Part shown: piece by piece, positions 16,383 through 25,193 of the stretch
Numbering within the stretch: position 1 is the stretch's first letter
Layout of the letters: each line of letters starts with the position of its first letter
Origin: an uncultured Clostridia bacterium
Lineage (GTDB): Bacteria > Bacillota > Clostridia > Christensenellales > Borkfalkiaceae
NCBI GenBank assembly: GCA_944336975.1
Contig: CALVLH010000009.1
Coordinates: forward strand, 1 to 64,000
Reading direction: 5' to 3'
DNA length: 64,000 nt
Notes under the pieces: generated by a model
Told to the model about the DNA's origin: nothing
Seen by the model: only the letters and a program-made list of their open reading frames with translations
The model's database searches: none
Translations under genes and position numbers: made by a program

Positions 16383-17543
16383 ATGTTTAACACCATTCTC
16401 TTGGCGGACGAAGCAACGTGGTATCCCGTCCTCTTCGATTCTCCGCTCAACGTCGCGCGCGCCGTCGCGTTCTGGCTGACCATCGCCCTCGCGATCGCGT
16501 TTATCGTCGGCGTTGCCGTCTCAAAAGACGATAAACGCAAAAAGTTCTTAAAAGTCAGCCTGATCACGGCTGTGGCGTATGCCTGCGCCGTCGGGATCAC
16601 GCTCCTTTGCATGACCTTCGCGGAAGACGGCATCAAGCCCATTCTCTTCTATCCCCTGCTCGTGCTCGTCGTGCTCATCGCGGCTTCCGCCGTCGCGCTG
16701 TATTTCAACCGCTCGCTTGCGACGAAAATCGTGACGGGCTGTCTGACGGGCGGCGCGCTCATCGCGACCCTCGTCTGCTCGGGCGTCCATTTCGCGTCGG
16801 GCGAAGCGGCGGAAGACAACTGGCTGACCAACGATCAGGTCAATACGATCGGGCTTTACGTCAGCGTGGCGCTCCTCATAGCCGTCATCATCGTCCTCGC
16901 GTTCGTATTCGGCAGAAAGGACAAAAAGGGGTTCGATACCAAAGCTATCGCCTATGCCGCGATCTGCATCGCGATGAGCTTCGCGCTCTCCTATCTGCGC
17001 ATCGTGAAAATGCCCCAGGGCGGCTCCATCACCATCGCTTCCCTGCTTCCCCTCATGATCTATTCGTATATGTTCGGCACCAAGAAGGGCGTATTTGCGG
17101 GAATGATCTACGGGATGTTGCAGGCGATCCAGGATCCTTACATCCTGCACCCCGCGCAGTTCCTGCTCGACTATCCCGTCGCATTCGCGGCGATCGGTCT
17201 TTCGGGAATGTTCGCCAAGGTTTCCGCCCTGGATAAATATCCCCAGCTCCAGTTCGCGCTCGGCGCGGTCGTCGGCGGCGTGGGCAGATTCATCGTCCAC
17301 TTCTTCTCGGGGATCTTCGCGTTCGGCGCCTTCTCGGGTTCGAGCGAAATGTCCGAGATCGTCCTTTACAGCCTCGGCTATCAGGCGGCGTATGTCCTGC
17401 CCGACATCGCGATCGTGGTCGTGGTCGGCGTTTTCGTGTTCAGCTCGAAGAACTTCGTAAAACAGGTGCGCAAATTCAACACGACCGCCGAAGAGAAAAA
17501 AGAACAGCTCGCCGCGGCGCAGGAGTCCAACCCGCAGGCATAA
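16383..17543 (+). CDS. thiT: ThiT-like thiamine transporter (ECF S component) with an extra N-terminal membrane domain
   Basis: 386 residues, about twice the normal size of ThiT. Residues 185-350 match the thiamine-specific ECF substrate-binding subunit: AMSFALSYLRIVKMPQGGSITIASLLP, FGTKKGVFAGMIYGMLQAIQDPYILHPAQFLLDYPVAF. The first 180 residues contain about five additional hydrophobic helices and match nothing I recognise. The C-terminal tail is hydrophilic. AAGGAGG lies four bases before the ATG. The TPP riboswitch in front confirms the vitamin B1 link. ECF transporters need shared EcfA/A'/T subunits, which are not in the window. Confidence 0.9.
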   Translation: MFNTILLADEATWYPVLFDSPLNVARAVAFWLTIALAIAFIVGVAVSKDDKRKKFLKVSLITAVAYACAVGITLLCMTFAEDGIKPILFYPLLVLVVLIAASAVALYFNRSLATKIVTGCLTGGALIATLVCSGVHFASGEAAEDNWLTNDQVNTIGLYVSVALLIAVIIVLAFVFGRKDKKGFDTKAIAYAAICIAMSFALSYLRIVKMPQGGSITIASLLPLMIYSYMFGTKKGVFAGMIYGMLQAIQDPYILHPAQFLLDYPVAFAAIGLSGMFAKVSALDKYPQLQFALGAVVGGVGRFIVHFFSGIFAFGAFSGSSEMSEIVLYSLGYQAAYVLPDIAIVVVVGVFVFSSKNFVKQVRKFNTTAEEKKEQLAAAQESNPQA

Positions 17544-17565
17544 CGGCATCGTTTGATCTGTTACA

Positions 17566-17611
17566 AACAGCCCCCGAAAGCAAATACTTTCGGGGGCTGT
17601 TTTCTTTTTTT
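17566..17611 (+). terminator. Terminator of thiT
   Basis: ACAGCCCCCGAAAG and CTTTCGGGGGCTGT form a 14-bp stem with a 6-base loop, followed by TTTCTTTTTTT. It also separates thiT from the convergent rseP gene. Confidence 0.93.
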
Positions 17612-17660
17612 ACTCATATATTCTCTTTTTCAGATTGCATTTTTTCCGCTTCTTTTTTCA

Positions 17661-18836
17661 TTACAGAAACTGCAACAGATCGACGAGGATCGCAAAACCG
17701 AACAGGAGAATAAATCCCGCGACGTGGATGATCGCCTCCACCTTGCGGTTGACGGGCTTGCCGCGGATCCACTCGATGAGCGTGAACACGATCTTAGAGC
17801 CGTCCAGCGCGGGAATGGGCAGGAGGTTGAATACGGCGAGATTGACGCCGATATATCCCGCGATCTCCAAAAACGCGCGCATCCCCTGCGCGACTACCTG
17901 CGACGTCACCTTGATGGTCGTGATCGGTCCGCCGAGCGCGGAAAGTCCGAGCATCCCCGTCAGCAGTTCGCCCAAAATGCGGAAGATCTCCCCCGCAATG
18001 CGGAAGGAATAGACGAACGAACGCCCGAGCGTTTCAAAAAATCCGAACCGATAGGAAGCGGACGCGAGCATATAACCCGTATAGTCCTCCCCTTCCGTGT
18101 ATCGGATGCCCAACGCTTCCCAGATCCCGTCCGTATCGGCGCTGTTTTTGCTGACCGCGTCCGTGCGGAGCATGACCTTGACCGTCATCTCCTCGCGCAC
18201 GTTTTTCCCGTTTTCCTCGCCCACGACGCGCGAAATGCGGAATTGGACGAGATCGCCCGCCTTCTTGCCGTTGACCGCGCGGACGATGTCCGTCGTGAGA
18301 TAGAGATTCTTCCCCTCCGCCTGCAAAAAGATGTCCTTGTCTTGCAGGCAATACTCCGCGGGAACGGTATCGGTCGGTTCCACCTCATAGGCGGCGAGCA
18401 TGGTCTGCCCGTACGCGAAAAAACTGATGAGGATGATGACGAGCGCGAGCAGATAGTTCATCAGCGCGCCCGCGACGAGGACGATGATCCTCTGCCACGG
18501 CTTCTTTTTGGTAAACGAATTCGGATCGGGCTCCTTGACGACGGGATTGCCGTTTTCGTCCTTTTCTTCCAACCCGTCTTCGCCCTCGAACGCGCAATAA
18601 CCGCCGAGCGGAATGGCGCGCACGGAAAAAAGTTCGCCCGTCTTTTTGTTGCGCTTTTTGAAGAGCGCGGGCCCGAAGCCGACGGAAAATTCGTTGATCT
18701 TGAAACGGAAGATCTTCCCCGCGATATAATGCCCGAACTCGTGCACCGTGATCATCACGAGGAGGATGAGAATGGCGAGCAGGACGGACCCGATCGTCGA
18801 GAACACTTCCGCCGCCGAACAGAGATTATATACCAT
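17661..18836 (-). CDS. rseP: RIP metalloprotease RseP (site-2 protease, M50)
   Basis: 391 residues. Zinc-dependent intramembrane protease. The motif HEFGH is at 32-36 in the first membrane helix, and the second metal-ligand motif is in NLLPIPALDGSKIVF near 325-340. A PDZ-like region lies between. FSVGFGPALF and AIPLGGYCAFEGEDG are typical RseP stretches. The family cleaves anti-sigma factors and leftover signal peptides; the target here is unknown. The gene overlaps dxr by 11 bases. The order cdsA-dxr-rseP is conserved across bacteria. The next expected genes (ispG, polC or proS) are absent; the operon ends here facing thiT. Confidence 0.95.
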   Translation of the reverse strand: MVYNLCSAAEVFSTIGSVLLAILILLVMITVHEFGHYIAGKIFRFKINEFSVGFGPALFKKRNKKTGELFSVRAIPLGGYCAFEGEDGLEEKDENGNPVVKEPDPNSFTKKKPWQRIIVLVAGALMNYLLALVIILISFFAYGQTMLAAYEVEPTDTVPAEYCLQDKDIFLQAEGKNLYLTTDIVRAVNGKKAGDLVQFRISRVVGEENGKNVREEMTVKVMLRTDAVSKNSADTDGIWEALGIRYTEGEDYTGYMLASASYRFGFFETLGRSFVYSFRIAGEIFRILGELLTGMLGLSALGGPITTIKVTSQVVAQGMRAFLEIAGYIGVNLAVFNLLPIPALDGSKIVFTLIEWIRGKPVNRKVEAIIHVAGFILLFGFAILVDLLQFL

Positions 18837-19953
18837 AGATACGACCGAGCGCGAGTTTGCGCGCGCGAATGTCTGCCTCCTTTAACTGTTCATAAGATGA
18901 CACCGTTTCGCGCGGAATATGCGCGAGCGCGTCTTCGATGATTTCCGAGATCTGCAGAAAGCCGATCTTCCCTTCCAAAAACGCCCTGACCGCCTCTTCC
19001 CCCGCGCCGTTGAGCACGGTCGGGAGCGTACCGCCCGCCTTGCCCGCCTGCGCCGCGAGGCGGAAACAGGGAAATCTCTCCTCGGGGAGCGGCAGAAAAT
19101 GCAACGCGCCGATCTGAGCGAGGTCGGGCGCGGAAGCGCAGGGCAGACGTTCGGGATAAGTGAGCGCGAGTTGGATGGGAAGTTCCATCGTGGGATAACC
19201 GAGCTGAGCGAGCATCGCGCCGTCCTCAAACGCGACGAGCGAATGCACGATGCTCTCGGGATGCACGACTGCCCTGATCTTCTCATAAGGGGCTCCGTAC
19301 AGCCAATGCGCCTCGATGACCTCATATCCCTTGTTGAGCAACGTCGCGCTGTCCACGGTGATCTTCGCGCCCATCTTCCAGGTTGGATGGCGGAGGGCGT
19401 CCGCCGCCGTCACGCGGGCGAGCTGTTCCTGCGTGTAAGAACGGAACGGTCCGCCGCTCGCCGTGAGGATGAGTTCGGAAAAGGAGGCGTCTCTGCGGAA
19501 GGAAAGTGCCTGCCAGATCGCCGAATGTTCGCTGTCCACGGGGACGAGATCGGCGCCGCTCTTTTGAAGTTCCGCCGTGACGAGATCTCCCCCGCACACG
19601 AGCGATTCCTTGTTCGCGAGCGCGACGCGCACGCCGAGCGAAGCCGCGCGCAGGGTATAGGCAAGTCCCGCGAAGCCGCCCGCGGCGATGAGCGCGACGT
19701 CGCACCCGTCGAACGCGTTCCGCAACGCTTCTTCTGCGGAAAGGCGCCTCGTGCCTTCGGGAAGATCGCATTCTCCCCCGTCCGCAAGCCCCGCAAACGC
19801 AGGTCTGAACTCGTGCGCGAGCGCGGAGAGCGTTTCCCCGTCTTCGCCCGCGACGAGCGCGGAAAAGGCAAATTTCTGCGGATAGCGGTGGACGACGGCG
19901 CAGACCTGCCTGCCGATGCTCCCGCTGCATCCGATGAGCGCAATTTTAACCAT
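18826..19953 (-). CDS. dxr: 1-deoxy-D-xylulose 5-phosphate reductoisomerase
   Basis: 375 residues. Second step of the MEP isoprenoid pathway, making 2-C-methyl-D-erythritol 4-phosphate with NADPH. The nucleotide-binding motif is IGCSGSIGRQ at 7-16 (Cys replaces the usual Thr of GxTGSIG). The active-site segments VPVDSEHSAIWQ, LTASGGPF, HPTWKMGAKITVDSATLLNKGYEVIEAHWLYG and HPESIVHSLVAFEDGAMLAQLGYPTM are all present. It supplies isoprenyl units for UppS, encoded two genes upstream. A hairpin stands directly in front of its ribosome site. Confidence 0.96.
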   Translation of the reverse strand: MVKIALIGCSGSIGRQVCAVVHRYPQKFAFSALVAGEDGETLSALAHEFRPAFAGLADGGECDLPEGTRRLSAEEALRNAFDGCDVALIAAGGFAGLAYTLRAASLGVRVALANKESLVCGGDLVTAELQKSGADLVPVDSEHSAIWQALSFRRDASFSELILTASGGPFRSYTQEQLARVTAADALRHPTWKMGAKITVDSATLLNKGYEVIEAHWLYGAPYEKIRAVVHPESIVHSLVAFEDGAMLAQLGYPTMELPIQLALTYPERLPCASAPDLAQIGALHFLPLPEERFPCFRLAAQAGKAGGTLPTVLNGAGEEAVRAFLEGKIGFLQISEIIEDALAHIPRETVSSYEQLKEADIRARKLALGRIYGI

Positions 19954-19966
19954 AGTCTCCTCTTTG

Positions 19967-19992
19967 TAAAAACGTCCGCCTCAGGCGGACGT
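19967..19992 (-). terminator. Hairpin terminator or attenuator between cdsA and dxr
   Basis: Minus strand ACGTCCGCC-TGA-GGCGGACGT followed by only five T. It ends 15 bases before the dxr start, so it probably reduces rather than ends transcription into dxr-rseP; no new promoter is visible after it. Confidence 0.6.
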
Positions 19993-20002
19993 CCTCTTTA
20001 TC

Positions 20003-20932
20003 TTATGCAATCCAACGCGTCAACATGATTCGCGCCACGCAGACCAGGCAGACGATCAGGCTTGCATACAGGCTGGAATCGATCCGATCGAGCACGCCGC
20101 CGTGTCCGGGCAGGCACTTGCCCATATCCTTGATTCCGAGTTTACGCTTGATCGCGCTCTCCACGAGATCTCCGAATTCCGCGAACGCCGCCGTCAGGAT
20201 CCCCAACGCGATGAAAAATACGAAGTTTCCCCAGCGGAAATTCATGTCGCCGAGCAATCCGTAATACAGGAAGAAGATCGCCGCCGCGCCGAACGCCCCG
20301 CCGATGAGTCCGCCCAGCCCGCCGATGAGCGTTTTGTTCGGACTGACGTTGGGAGCGAGTTTGGCGGGCACCCGCTTCCCGAACAGCTTGCCGAACAGGA
20401 AGGCGAAACTGTCCGCGATCGGGCAGATGGCAAAGACGTAAATGACGGAGATCTCGGAATATTCGGGCATATGGTTGCACCCGGCAAGCACGAGCAGAAA
20501 CACCGAAGGATACATGAGCGCAAGTAACGCGCAGCCCGTGGATTCCAGAGAGACCTTTTCGTGCGCGAACACCATCATTCCGAAGAGAAGCGCCAACGCG
20601 CCGATGAACACGACGAAAGTGAGATGCGCCGAATAGTTGGTATTGGGGATGTATCCCAGATCGGGATCGACGGTGGGCGGCGTCGCGGTCAGTTTGAAGA
20701 TCTCGTCGGAAACGACGAAGCATACGATCACGAGCGGAGCGAGGATGCCCACGATGATCTTTTGAGAGATGTGGATCCGATCGCCGAACGCCCGCAACAT
20801 CTCGATCGTCCCGCACACCGAAAAGATGACGACAAGAAGATCGAAACACAGGATATGAACGTAAATCTTCAACAGGAAGAACGCGACCAGCACCAGCATG
20901 TACACGATCCCCGTGATCAGTCTTTTTACCAT
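20003..20932 (-). CDS. cdsA: Phosphatidate cytidylyltransferase
   Basis: 309 residues, integral membrane enzyme that makes CDP-diacylglycerol from phosphatidic acid and CTP, the branch point for phospholipids. The C-terminal signature is KLGIKDMGKCLPGHGGVLDRIDSSL. Upstream PIADSFAFLFGKLFGKR and SPNKTLIGGLGGLIGGAFG are also typical. About seven or eight hydrophobic helices are seen. The protein is slightly longer than average because of a loop near residues 75-95 (DEIFKLTATPPTVDPDLGYI). It follows uppS after 29 bases. Confidence 0.95.
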   Translation of the reverse strand: MVKRLITGIVYMLVLVAFFLLKIYVHILCFDLLVVIFSVCGTIEMLRAFGDRIHISQKIIVGILAPLVIVCFVVSDEIFKLTATPPTVDPDLGYIPNTNYSAHLTFVVFIGALALLFGMMVFAHEKVSLESTGCALLALMYPSVFLLVLAGCNHMPEYSEISVIYVFAICPIADSFAFLFGKLFGKRVPAKLAPNVSPNKTLIGGLGGLIGGAFGAAAIFFLYYGLLGDMNFRWGNFVFFIALGILTAAFAEFGDLVESAIKRKLGIKDMGKCLPGHGGVLDRIDSSLYASLIVCLVCVARIMLTRWIA

Positions 20933-20961
20933 ACAATAATCACCCGACGGGTATTGCCCGT

Positions 20962-21669
20962 TTATTTGATCCGCCCGAATCTTCTTTCCCTCGCCGCGTA
21001 CGAGGCAAACGCCGCGTCCAGATCGCGGTTGGAAAAATCGGGGAATAACTTATCCGAAAAGTAAAACTCCGTATAAGCGCTTTGAAACAGCAGGAAGTTG
21101 GAAAGGCGGCGTTCCCGTCCCGTGCGGATGAGCAGATCGGGATCGGGCAGTCCCGCGGTGTCGAGAAATTCGCAAAACTGCGCTTCCGTCACCTCTTTTC
21201 CCGCCGCGACCGCGCGGTTCACCGCGCGCACGATCTCCTGCCGCGCACCGTAGGCAATGGCGAACACCAGCGTTCCGCCGCTGCCGTCGCCCCCTTTCTT
21301 TATGCCTTCTTCGATCAGCCGCGCCACATCCTCGGGAAGAAGTCCGATCTCCCCGATCACGCGGAGCGCGACTCCTCTCGCTGCAATTTTTTCCGTATCG
21401 CCGGAAAAATATTCGCGGATGAGGGAAAAGAGCCCCTGCAATTCCTCCTGAGGGCGATGCAGGTTCTCAACCGAAAGCGCGTAGAGCGTGAGCACTTTTA
21501 CGCCCGAGTCAAAGGCGTGCTCCGCAAGTTTTACCATCCGCTTCACGCCGGCGCGATGTCCCGCGCTGCGCGGAAGCAGGCGTTTTTTCGCCCACCTGCC
21601 GTTTCCATCCATGATGATCGCGACGTGAGCGGGAATTCTTTCGTGCGTCTCTCCGCCGTATGCCGCCAT
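20962..21669 (-). CDS. uppS: Isoprenyl transferase (undecaprenyl diphosphate synthase)
   Basis: 235 residues. Builds the C55 lipid carrier for cell wall synthesis from farnesyl and isopentenyl diphosphates. The catalytic Asp is in HVAIIMDGNGRWAKKR (Asp21). Other motifs: GHRAGVKRM, LTLYALSVENLHRPQEE, and near the C-terminus LPDPDLLIRTGRERRLSNFLLFQSAYTEFYF. In the last motif RLSNFLLFQ with Arg-Thr-Gly-Arg fits the usual RTSGExRxSNFLLWQ with one residue missing. The start codon overlaps the frr stop (TGATG). Confidence 0.96.
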   Translation of the reverse strand: MAAYGGETHERIPAHVAIIMDGNGRWAKKRLLPRSAGHRAGVKRMVKLAEHAFDSGVKVLTLYALSVENLHRPQEELQGLFSLIREYFSGDTEKIAARGVALRVIGEIGLLPEDVARLIEEGIKKGGDGSGGTLVFAIAYGARQEIVRAVNRAVAAGKEVTEAQFCEFLDTAGLPDPDLLIRTGRERRLSNFLLFQSAYTEFYFSDKLFPDFSNRDLDAAFASYAARERRFGRIK

Positions 21670-22241
21670 CAGACGGTCATCAGCTCCTTTTCCTTTGCGG
21701 AAACGACCTTTTCGATCTCTTCCATGCTCTTGGAAACGCTCTTCTCGACTTCCGACTCACAGTCGGCGGCCGCGTCTTCGGAGAGTTCTTTGCTCGTCTT
21801 CATCTTTTTCAGCGCGTCCATCGCCTCTCTGCGGATATTGCGCGCCGCGACTTTTGCGTCTTCGCCCATCTTCTTGATCTGCTTGACCAATTCTTTTCTG
21901 CGCTCTTCGGTGAGTTCGGGGAACACCAGACGGATGACATTGCCGTCGTTGGTCGGATTGAGCCCGATGTTGGATTGAAGGATCGCCTTTTCGATGGCTT
22001 TGAGCAACGATTTGTCCCACGGGCTGATGACGAGACATCTTGCATCCAGCGCGGAGACGTTTCCGAGCTGATTCAGAGGACTCATGCCGCCGTAAGCCTC
22101 TACCTGCAATTTATCCAGGATGTGCGGATTGGCGCGACCTGCGCGGATGGAAGCAAATTCTTCGCGCAAGACGCTGACCGTCTTTTCCAGCTTGTCTTCG
22201 AGCACCAAAAAGATCTCTTCTACCTGTTCGTTTTCAATCAT
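21669..22241 (-). CDS. frr: Ribosome recycling factor
   Basis: 190 residues. Splits the post-termination ribosome together with EF-G. The start at MIENEQVEEIFLVLEDKLEK is taken from alignment to the family by eye; the frame continues upstream but without homology. Signatures: SIRAGRANPHILDKLQVEAYGG, PLNQLGNVSALDARCLVISPWDKS and SNIGLNPTNDGNVIRLVFPELTEERRKELVK. It starts 11 bases after pyrH in the standard pyrH-frr order. Confidence 0.97.
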   Translation of the reverse strand: MIENEQVEEIFLVLEDKLEKTVSVLREEFASIRAGRANPHILDKLQVEAYGGMSPLNQLGNVSALDARCLVISPWDKSLLKAIEKAILQSNIGLNPTNDGNVIRLVFPELTEERRKELVKQIKKMGEDAKVAARNIRREAMDALKKMKTSKELSEDAAADCESEVEKSVSKSMEEIEKVVSAKEKELMTV

Positions 22242-22252
22242 TGTCTCTCTCC

Positions 22253-22963
22253 TTATTCGTTTGATATGAGGGTACCCAGCTTTTCCCCGCAGACTGCGCG
22301 GATGATGGAGTCCTTTTCGTTGAGTGCAAACGCGAGCACGGGCACGTTGTTTTCCATGCACATGGTCGCCGCCGTCGCGTCCATCGCTTTCAAGCCCTTG
22401 TTGACGACGTCGCCGAAGGTCAGATGGTCATACTTCTTCGCGTTCGGATTGACGCGGGGATCGGAATCGTAGATCCCGTCGATGTTCTTTGCCATGAGCA
22501 GCACGTCCGCGTTGATCTCGCACGCGCGCTGTGCCGCCGCCGTATCCGTGGAGCAATAGGGATTCCCCGTGCCGCAGGCCATGATGACGATGCGCCCCTT
22601 CTCGAAATGGTGCAACGCCTTGCGCAGGACGTACGGCTCGGCGACCGAGATCATGTTGAGCGCCGTCTGCACGCGGGTAGGGATGCCCTTCTGCTCGATG
22701 GCGTCCATCATCGCAAGCGAATTGATGACCGTGGCGAGCATTCCCATGTGATCCGCCGTCGCACGGTCCATCTTCGTGCCCTGTCTGCCCCGCCAGAAGT
22801 TGCCGCCGCCGATGACCAGAGCGATCTCGACGCCCATCTCGTGCACTTTGACGAGCTGATCGACCACCTTTGAGATCACCTCTTCGTTAAGTCCGAATTT
22901 CTGCTCGCCCGCGAGCGCCTCTCCGGACAGTTTGAGTAAAACGCGTTTGTATTTGGGTTTCAT
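22253..22963 (-). CDS. pyrH: UMP kinase
   Basis: 236 residues. Phosphorylates UMP to UDP; hexameric amino-acid-kinase fold. MKPKYKRVLLKLSGEAL at the N-terminus, then IALVIGGGNFWRG, DHMGMLATVINSLAM, RVQTALNM, VIMACGTGNPYCSTDTAAAQRA and KNIDGIYDSDPR. AGGGAGA lies upstream of the ATG. It heads the pyrH-frr-uppS-cdsA transcript; a weak promoter lies 30-58 bases upstream. Confidence 0.97.
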   Translation of the reverse strand: MKPKYKRVLLKLSGEALAGEQKFGLNEEVISKVVDQLVKVHEMGVEIALVIGGGNFWRGRQGTKMDRATADHMGMLATVINSLAMMDAIEQKGIPTRVQTALNMISVAEPYVLRKALHHFEKGRIVIMACGTGNPYCSTDTAAAQRACEINADVLLMAKNIDGIYDSDPRVNPNAKKYDHLTFGDVVNKGLKAMDATAATMCMENNVPVLAFALNEKDSIIRAVCGEKLGTLISNE

Positions 22964-22992
22964 GCCGTTATCTCCCTGCGTTCGTTTTAGAC

Positions 22993-23021
22993 AGTATATC
23001 ATAACCGCGGGAAAAAATCAC
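22993..23021 (-). promoter_or_regulatory. Possible pyrH promoter
   Basis: Minus strand TATACT at 22993-22998 with only a poor -35 (GTGATT at a 17-base distance). The tsf terminator upstream makes some promoter here likely. The rest of the 23022-23170 gap shows a short CTCATCC/GGATGAG inverted repeat and nothing else. Confidence 0.5.
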
Positions 23022-23170
23022 CTAAATTTACGAGGAAACGAAAAAAATCATAAACTTTTCAATTCACACATCGCCCCGCCGCGCACCTATTCCTCTCACC
23101 CCCCGCCTTTACGCACCCCTTTCGCGACTCATCCGTCTGCGCAGGATGAGCATCCGACAAAAAAGAGACG

Positions 23171-23202
23171 AAAAAAGCGCCTCCGTTCGGAGACGCTTTT
23201 TT
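23171..23202 (-). terminator. Terminator of rpsB-tsf
   Basis: Minus strand GCGTCTCC-GAAC-GGAGGCGC (one G:T pair) followed by TTTTTT, 16 bases after the tsf stop. Confidence 0.92.
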
Positions 23203-23217
23203 GTGCCCTGTTACGGG

Positions 23218-24135
23218 TTATTTCTTCATGGATTCGACCTGCTTTGCGACTTCTTCGGAAAGATCCTCGCTCTTCTTTTCAAGCCCTTCGCCCATCACAT
23301 AGAAGCAGTACGCTTTCAGAGCAACGGGAGCGCCGATCTTCTTGGACGTTTCGGAGATGAGCTGCGCGATCGTCTTGTCCGCGTCTTTGACGAACTTCTG
23401 ATCGAGCAGGCAGTTCTCTTCATAGAACTTCTTGATCTTGCCCATGACGATCTTTTCCGCGATCGCTTCGGGCTTGCCCTCGTTGATGACTTCCTTTTTG
23501 AGAATCTCCTTTTCCTTTTCGATGGTCTCGGCGGAGACTTCGGAAGCGTTCATATAAGCGGGCTTTGCGAACGCGACGTGCAGAGCGACGTCGTGCGCAA
23601 GCGCCTTCGTATCGTCGTTGACGGGCGCGTCAAAGTCGAGCATGACGCCCAGCGTGCCGCCCATATGGATATAGCTTTCCAGAAGGCCTTCGCTCGTATA
23701 GACGGTAAAACGGCGGACGGAGATCTTTTCCCCGATGACCGCGATCTGCTCTTTGATGAACAGCTCGACCGTCTTGTCTTCGCCGACGAGGTTCTGCGCG
23801 AGCAGTTCTTCGACCGTCGCGGGCTTGGTCGCCGCGATCTGTTTTGCGATGACCTTCGCAAGATCGTGGAATTTATCGCCCTTCGCGACGAAGTCGGATT
23901 CGCAGTTGACTTCGAGCAGAACGCCCGTGTTGCCTTCGATATAGCTCGTCACGATGCCTTCCGCCGCGATTCTCGTCGCCTTTTTCGCCGCCTTCGCGAT
24001 GCCGCGCTCGCGGAGAAGTTCCGCCGCCTTGTTCATGTCGCCGTCTGCGTCGACCAGCGCGCGCTTGCAATCCATCATCCCCGCTCCCGTCTGTTCGCGG
24101 AGCGTCATTACGTCCTTTGCGGTAAATGCTGCCAT
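23218..24135 (-). CDS. tsf: Elongation factor Ts
   Basis: 305 residues. Guanine nucleotide exchange factor for EF-Tu. The N-terminal UBA-like domain has KDVMTLREQTGAGMMDCKRAL. The dimerisation core carries YIHMGGTLGVMLDFDAPV, VALHVAFAKPAYM and the C-terminal LLDQKFVKDADKTIAQLI. It follows rpsB after 28 bases, the standard pair. Confidence 0.97.
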   Translation of the reverse strand: MAAFTAKDVMTLREQTGAGMMDCKRALVDADGDMNKAAELLRERGIAKAAKKATRIAAEGIVTSYIEGNTGVLLEVNCESDFVAKGDKFHDLAKVIAKQIAATKPATVEELLAQNLVGEDKTVELFIKEQIAVIGEKISVRRFTVYTSEGLLESYIHMGGTLGVMLDFDAPVNDDTKALAHDVALHVAFAKPAYMNASEVSAETIEKEKEILKKEVINEGKPEAIAEKIVMGKIKKFYEENCLLDQKFVKDADKTIAQLISETSKKIGAPVALKAYCFYVMGEGLEKKSEDLSEEVAKQVESMKK

Positions 24136-24163
24136 ATCTGTATTCTCCTTATTCTTTCCGAAA

Positions 24164-24940
24164 TTATTCCGCTTTCTCTTCTTCCGCAGCCGCTACGACT
24201 TCCTCGATGGAAGCGGGCTCTTCCGCGGGAGCTTCCGCAACGGGAAGCACGGGCGTCTCGCCCTGGTTTGCCTCGATGACCGCGTTCGCGATGACGGATG
24301 CGATGAGCTTGATCGCGCGGATCGCGTCGTCGTTGCCGGGGATGACATAGTCGATGAGGTCGGGATCGCAGTTGGTATCGGTGATCGCGACGATGGGAAT
24401 GTTGAGCTTGCGCGCCTCTGCGACCGCGATGTCTTCGTTATGAGGGTCGACGACGAACATCACGCCGGGCATCCCCTTCATCGCCTTGATGCCGCCGAGG
24501 TTTTCCTGCAATTTCGCCATTTCCTTTTTGAGCCCGAGCACTTCCTTCTTGGGCAGAAGGTCGAACTCGCCGCTCTCTTCCATTCTCTCCAACTTTTCGA
24601 GATACTCGATTCTCTGACGGATGGTCTTGAAGTTGGTCAGGCAGCCGCCCAGCCAACGGGAATTGACATAGAACTGTCCGCAGCGCTCCGCTTCTTCCTT
24701 GATCGCGTCCTGCGCCTGCTTTTTGGTCCCGACGAAGAGAACGCTCTTGCCCGCCTTGACCTGCTCGACAACGAACGTGTACGCCTCTTCGATCAGCTTC
24801 GCCGTCATTTCAAGGTCGATGATGTGGATGTCGTGACGCGCCGCGAAGATGTACTTCTTCATCTTGGGGTTCCATTTTCTCGTCTGATGTCCGAAGTGGA
24901 CGCCTGCTTCGAGAAGCTGTTTCATCGTGATAACTGCCAT
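24164..24940 (-). CDS. rpsB: 30S ribosomal protein S2 (uS2)
   Basis: 258 residues. [78 protein letters not shown] and [13 protein letters not shown] are diagnostic. The last 30 residues form an acidic Ala/Glu/Pro-rich tail ([19 protein letters not shown]). GGAGG lies upstream of the ATG. The leader from the promoter at 25056-25084 is about 110 bases, long enough for S2 autoregulation, which is known in other bacteria; no recognised structure was assigned. Confidence 0.97.
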   Translation of the reverse strand: MAVITMKQLLEAGVHFGHQTRKWNPKMKKYIFAARHDIHIIDLEMTAKLIEEAYTFVVEQVKAGKSVLFVGTKKQAQDAIKEEAERCGQFYVNSRWLGGCLTNFKTIRQRIEYLEKLERMEESGEFDLLPKKEVLGLKKEMAKLQENLGGIKAMKGMPGVMFVVDPHNEDIAVAEARKLNIPIVAITDTNCDPDLIDYVIPGNDDAIRAIKLIASVIANAVIEANQGETPVLPVAEAPAEEPASIEEVVAAAEEEKAE

Positions 24941-25055
24941 TTTTGTTTCCTCCGTTTTACCTCCCCTTCCCGCATGGTTTCCGCCCGGTCTTCCGCATGA
25001 AAATATTTACGGACACGGAGGGCGCACGGCAAGGGTGCGTATTTTTAGCTATGGT

Positions 25056-25084
25056 ATTGTACCATATCCCGCCGCCTTTTGCAA
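25056..25084 (-). promoter_or_regulatory. Promoter of rpsB-tsf
   Basis: Minus strand TTGCAA-17 bases-TACAAT, about 115 bases before rpsB. Confidence 0.8.
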
Positions 25085-25136
25085 CTTATTTTTGCCCGTT
25101 TTGCGAGATTTTCCGAAAAAAAGCCCTTCTTCGCAT

Positions 25137-25170
25137 AAAAAAAGAGGCGGGCGCCGCCCTCCTCTTTTTT
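25137..25170 (-). terminator. Terminator of lon-ysxC
   Basis: Minus strand AGAGG-A-GGGC-GGC-GCCC-G-CCTCT, with an internal mismatch, followed by TTTTTTT. It lies 24 bases after the ysxC stop. Confidence 0.88.
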
Positions 25171-25193
25171 CTCTTGTCATGCGTTCCCGCCGA

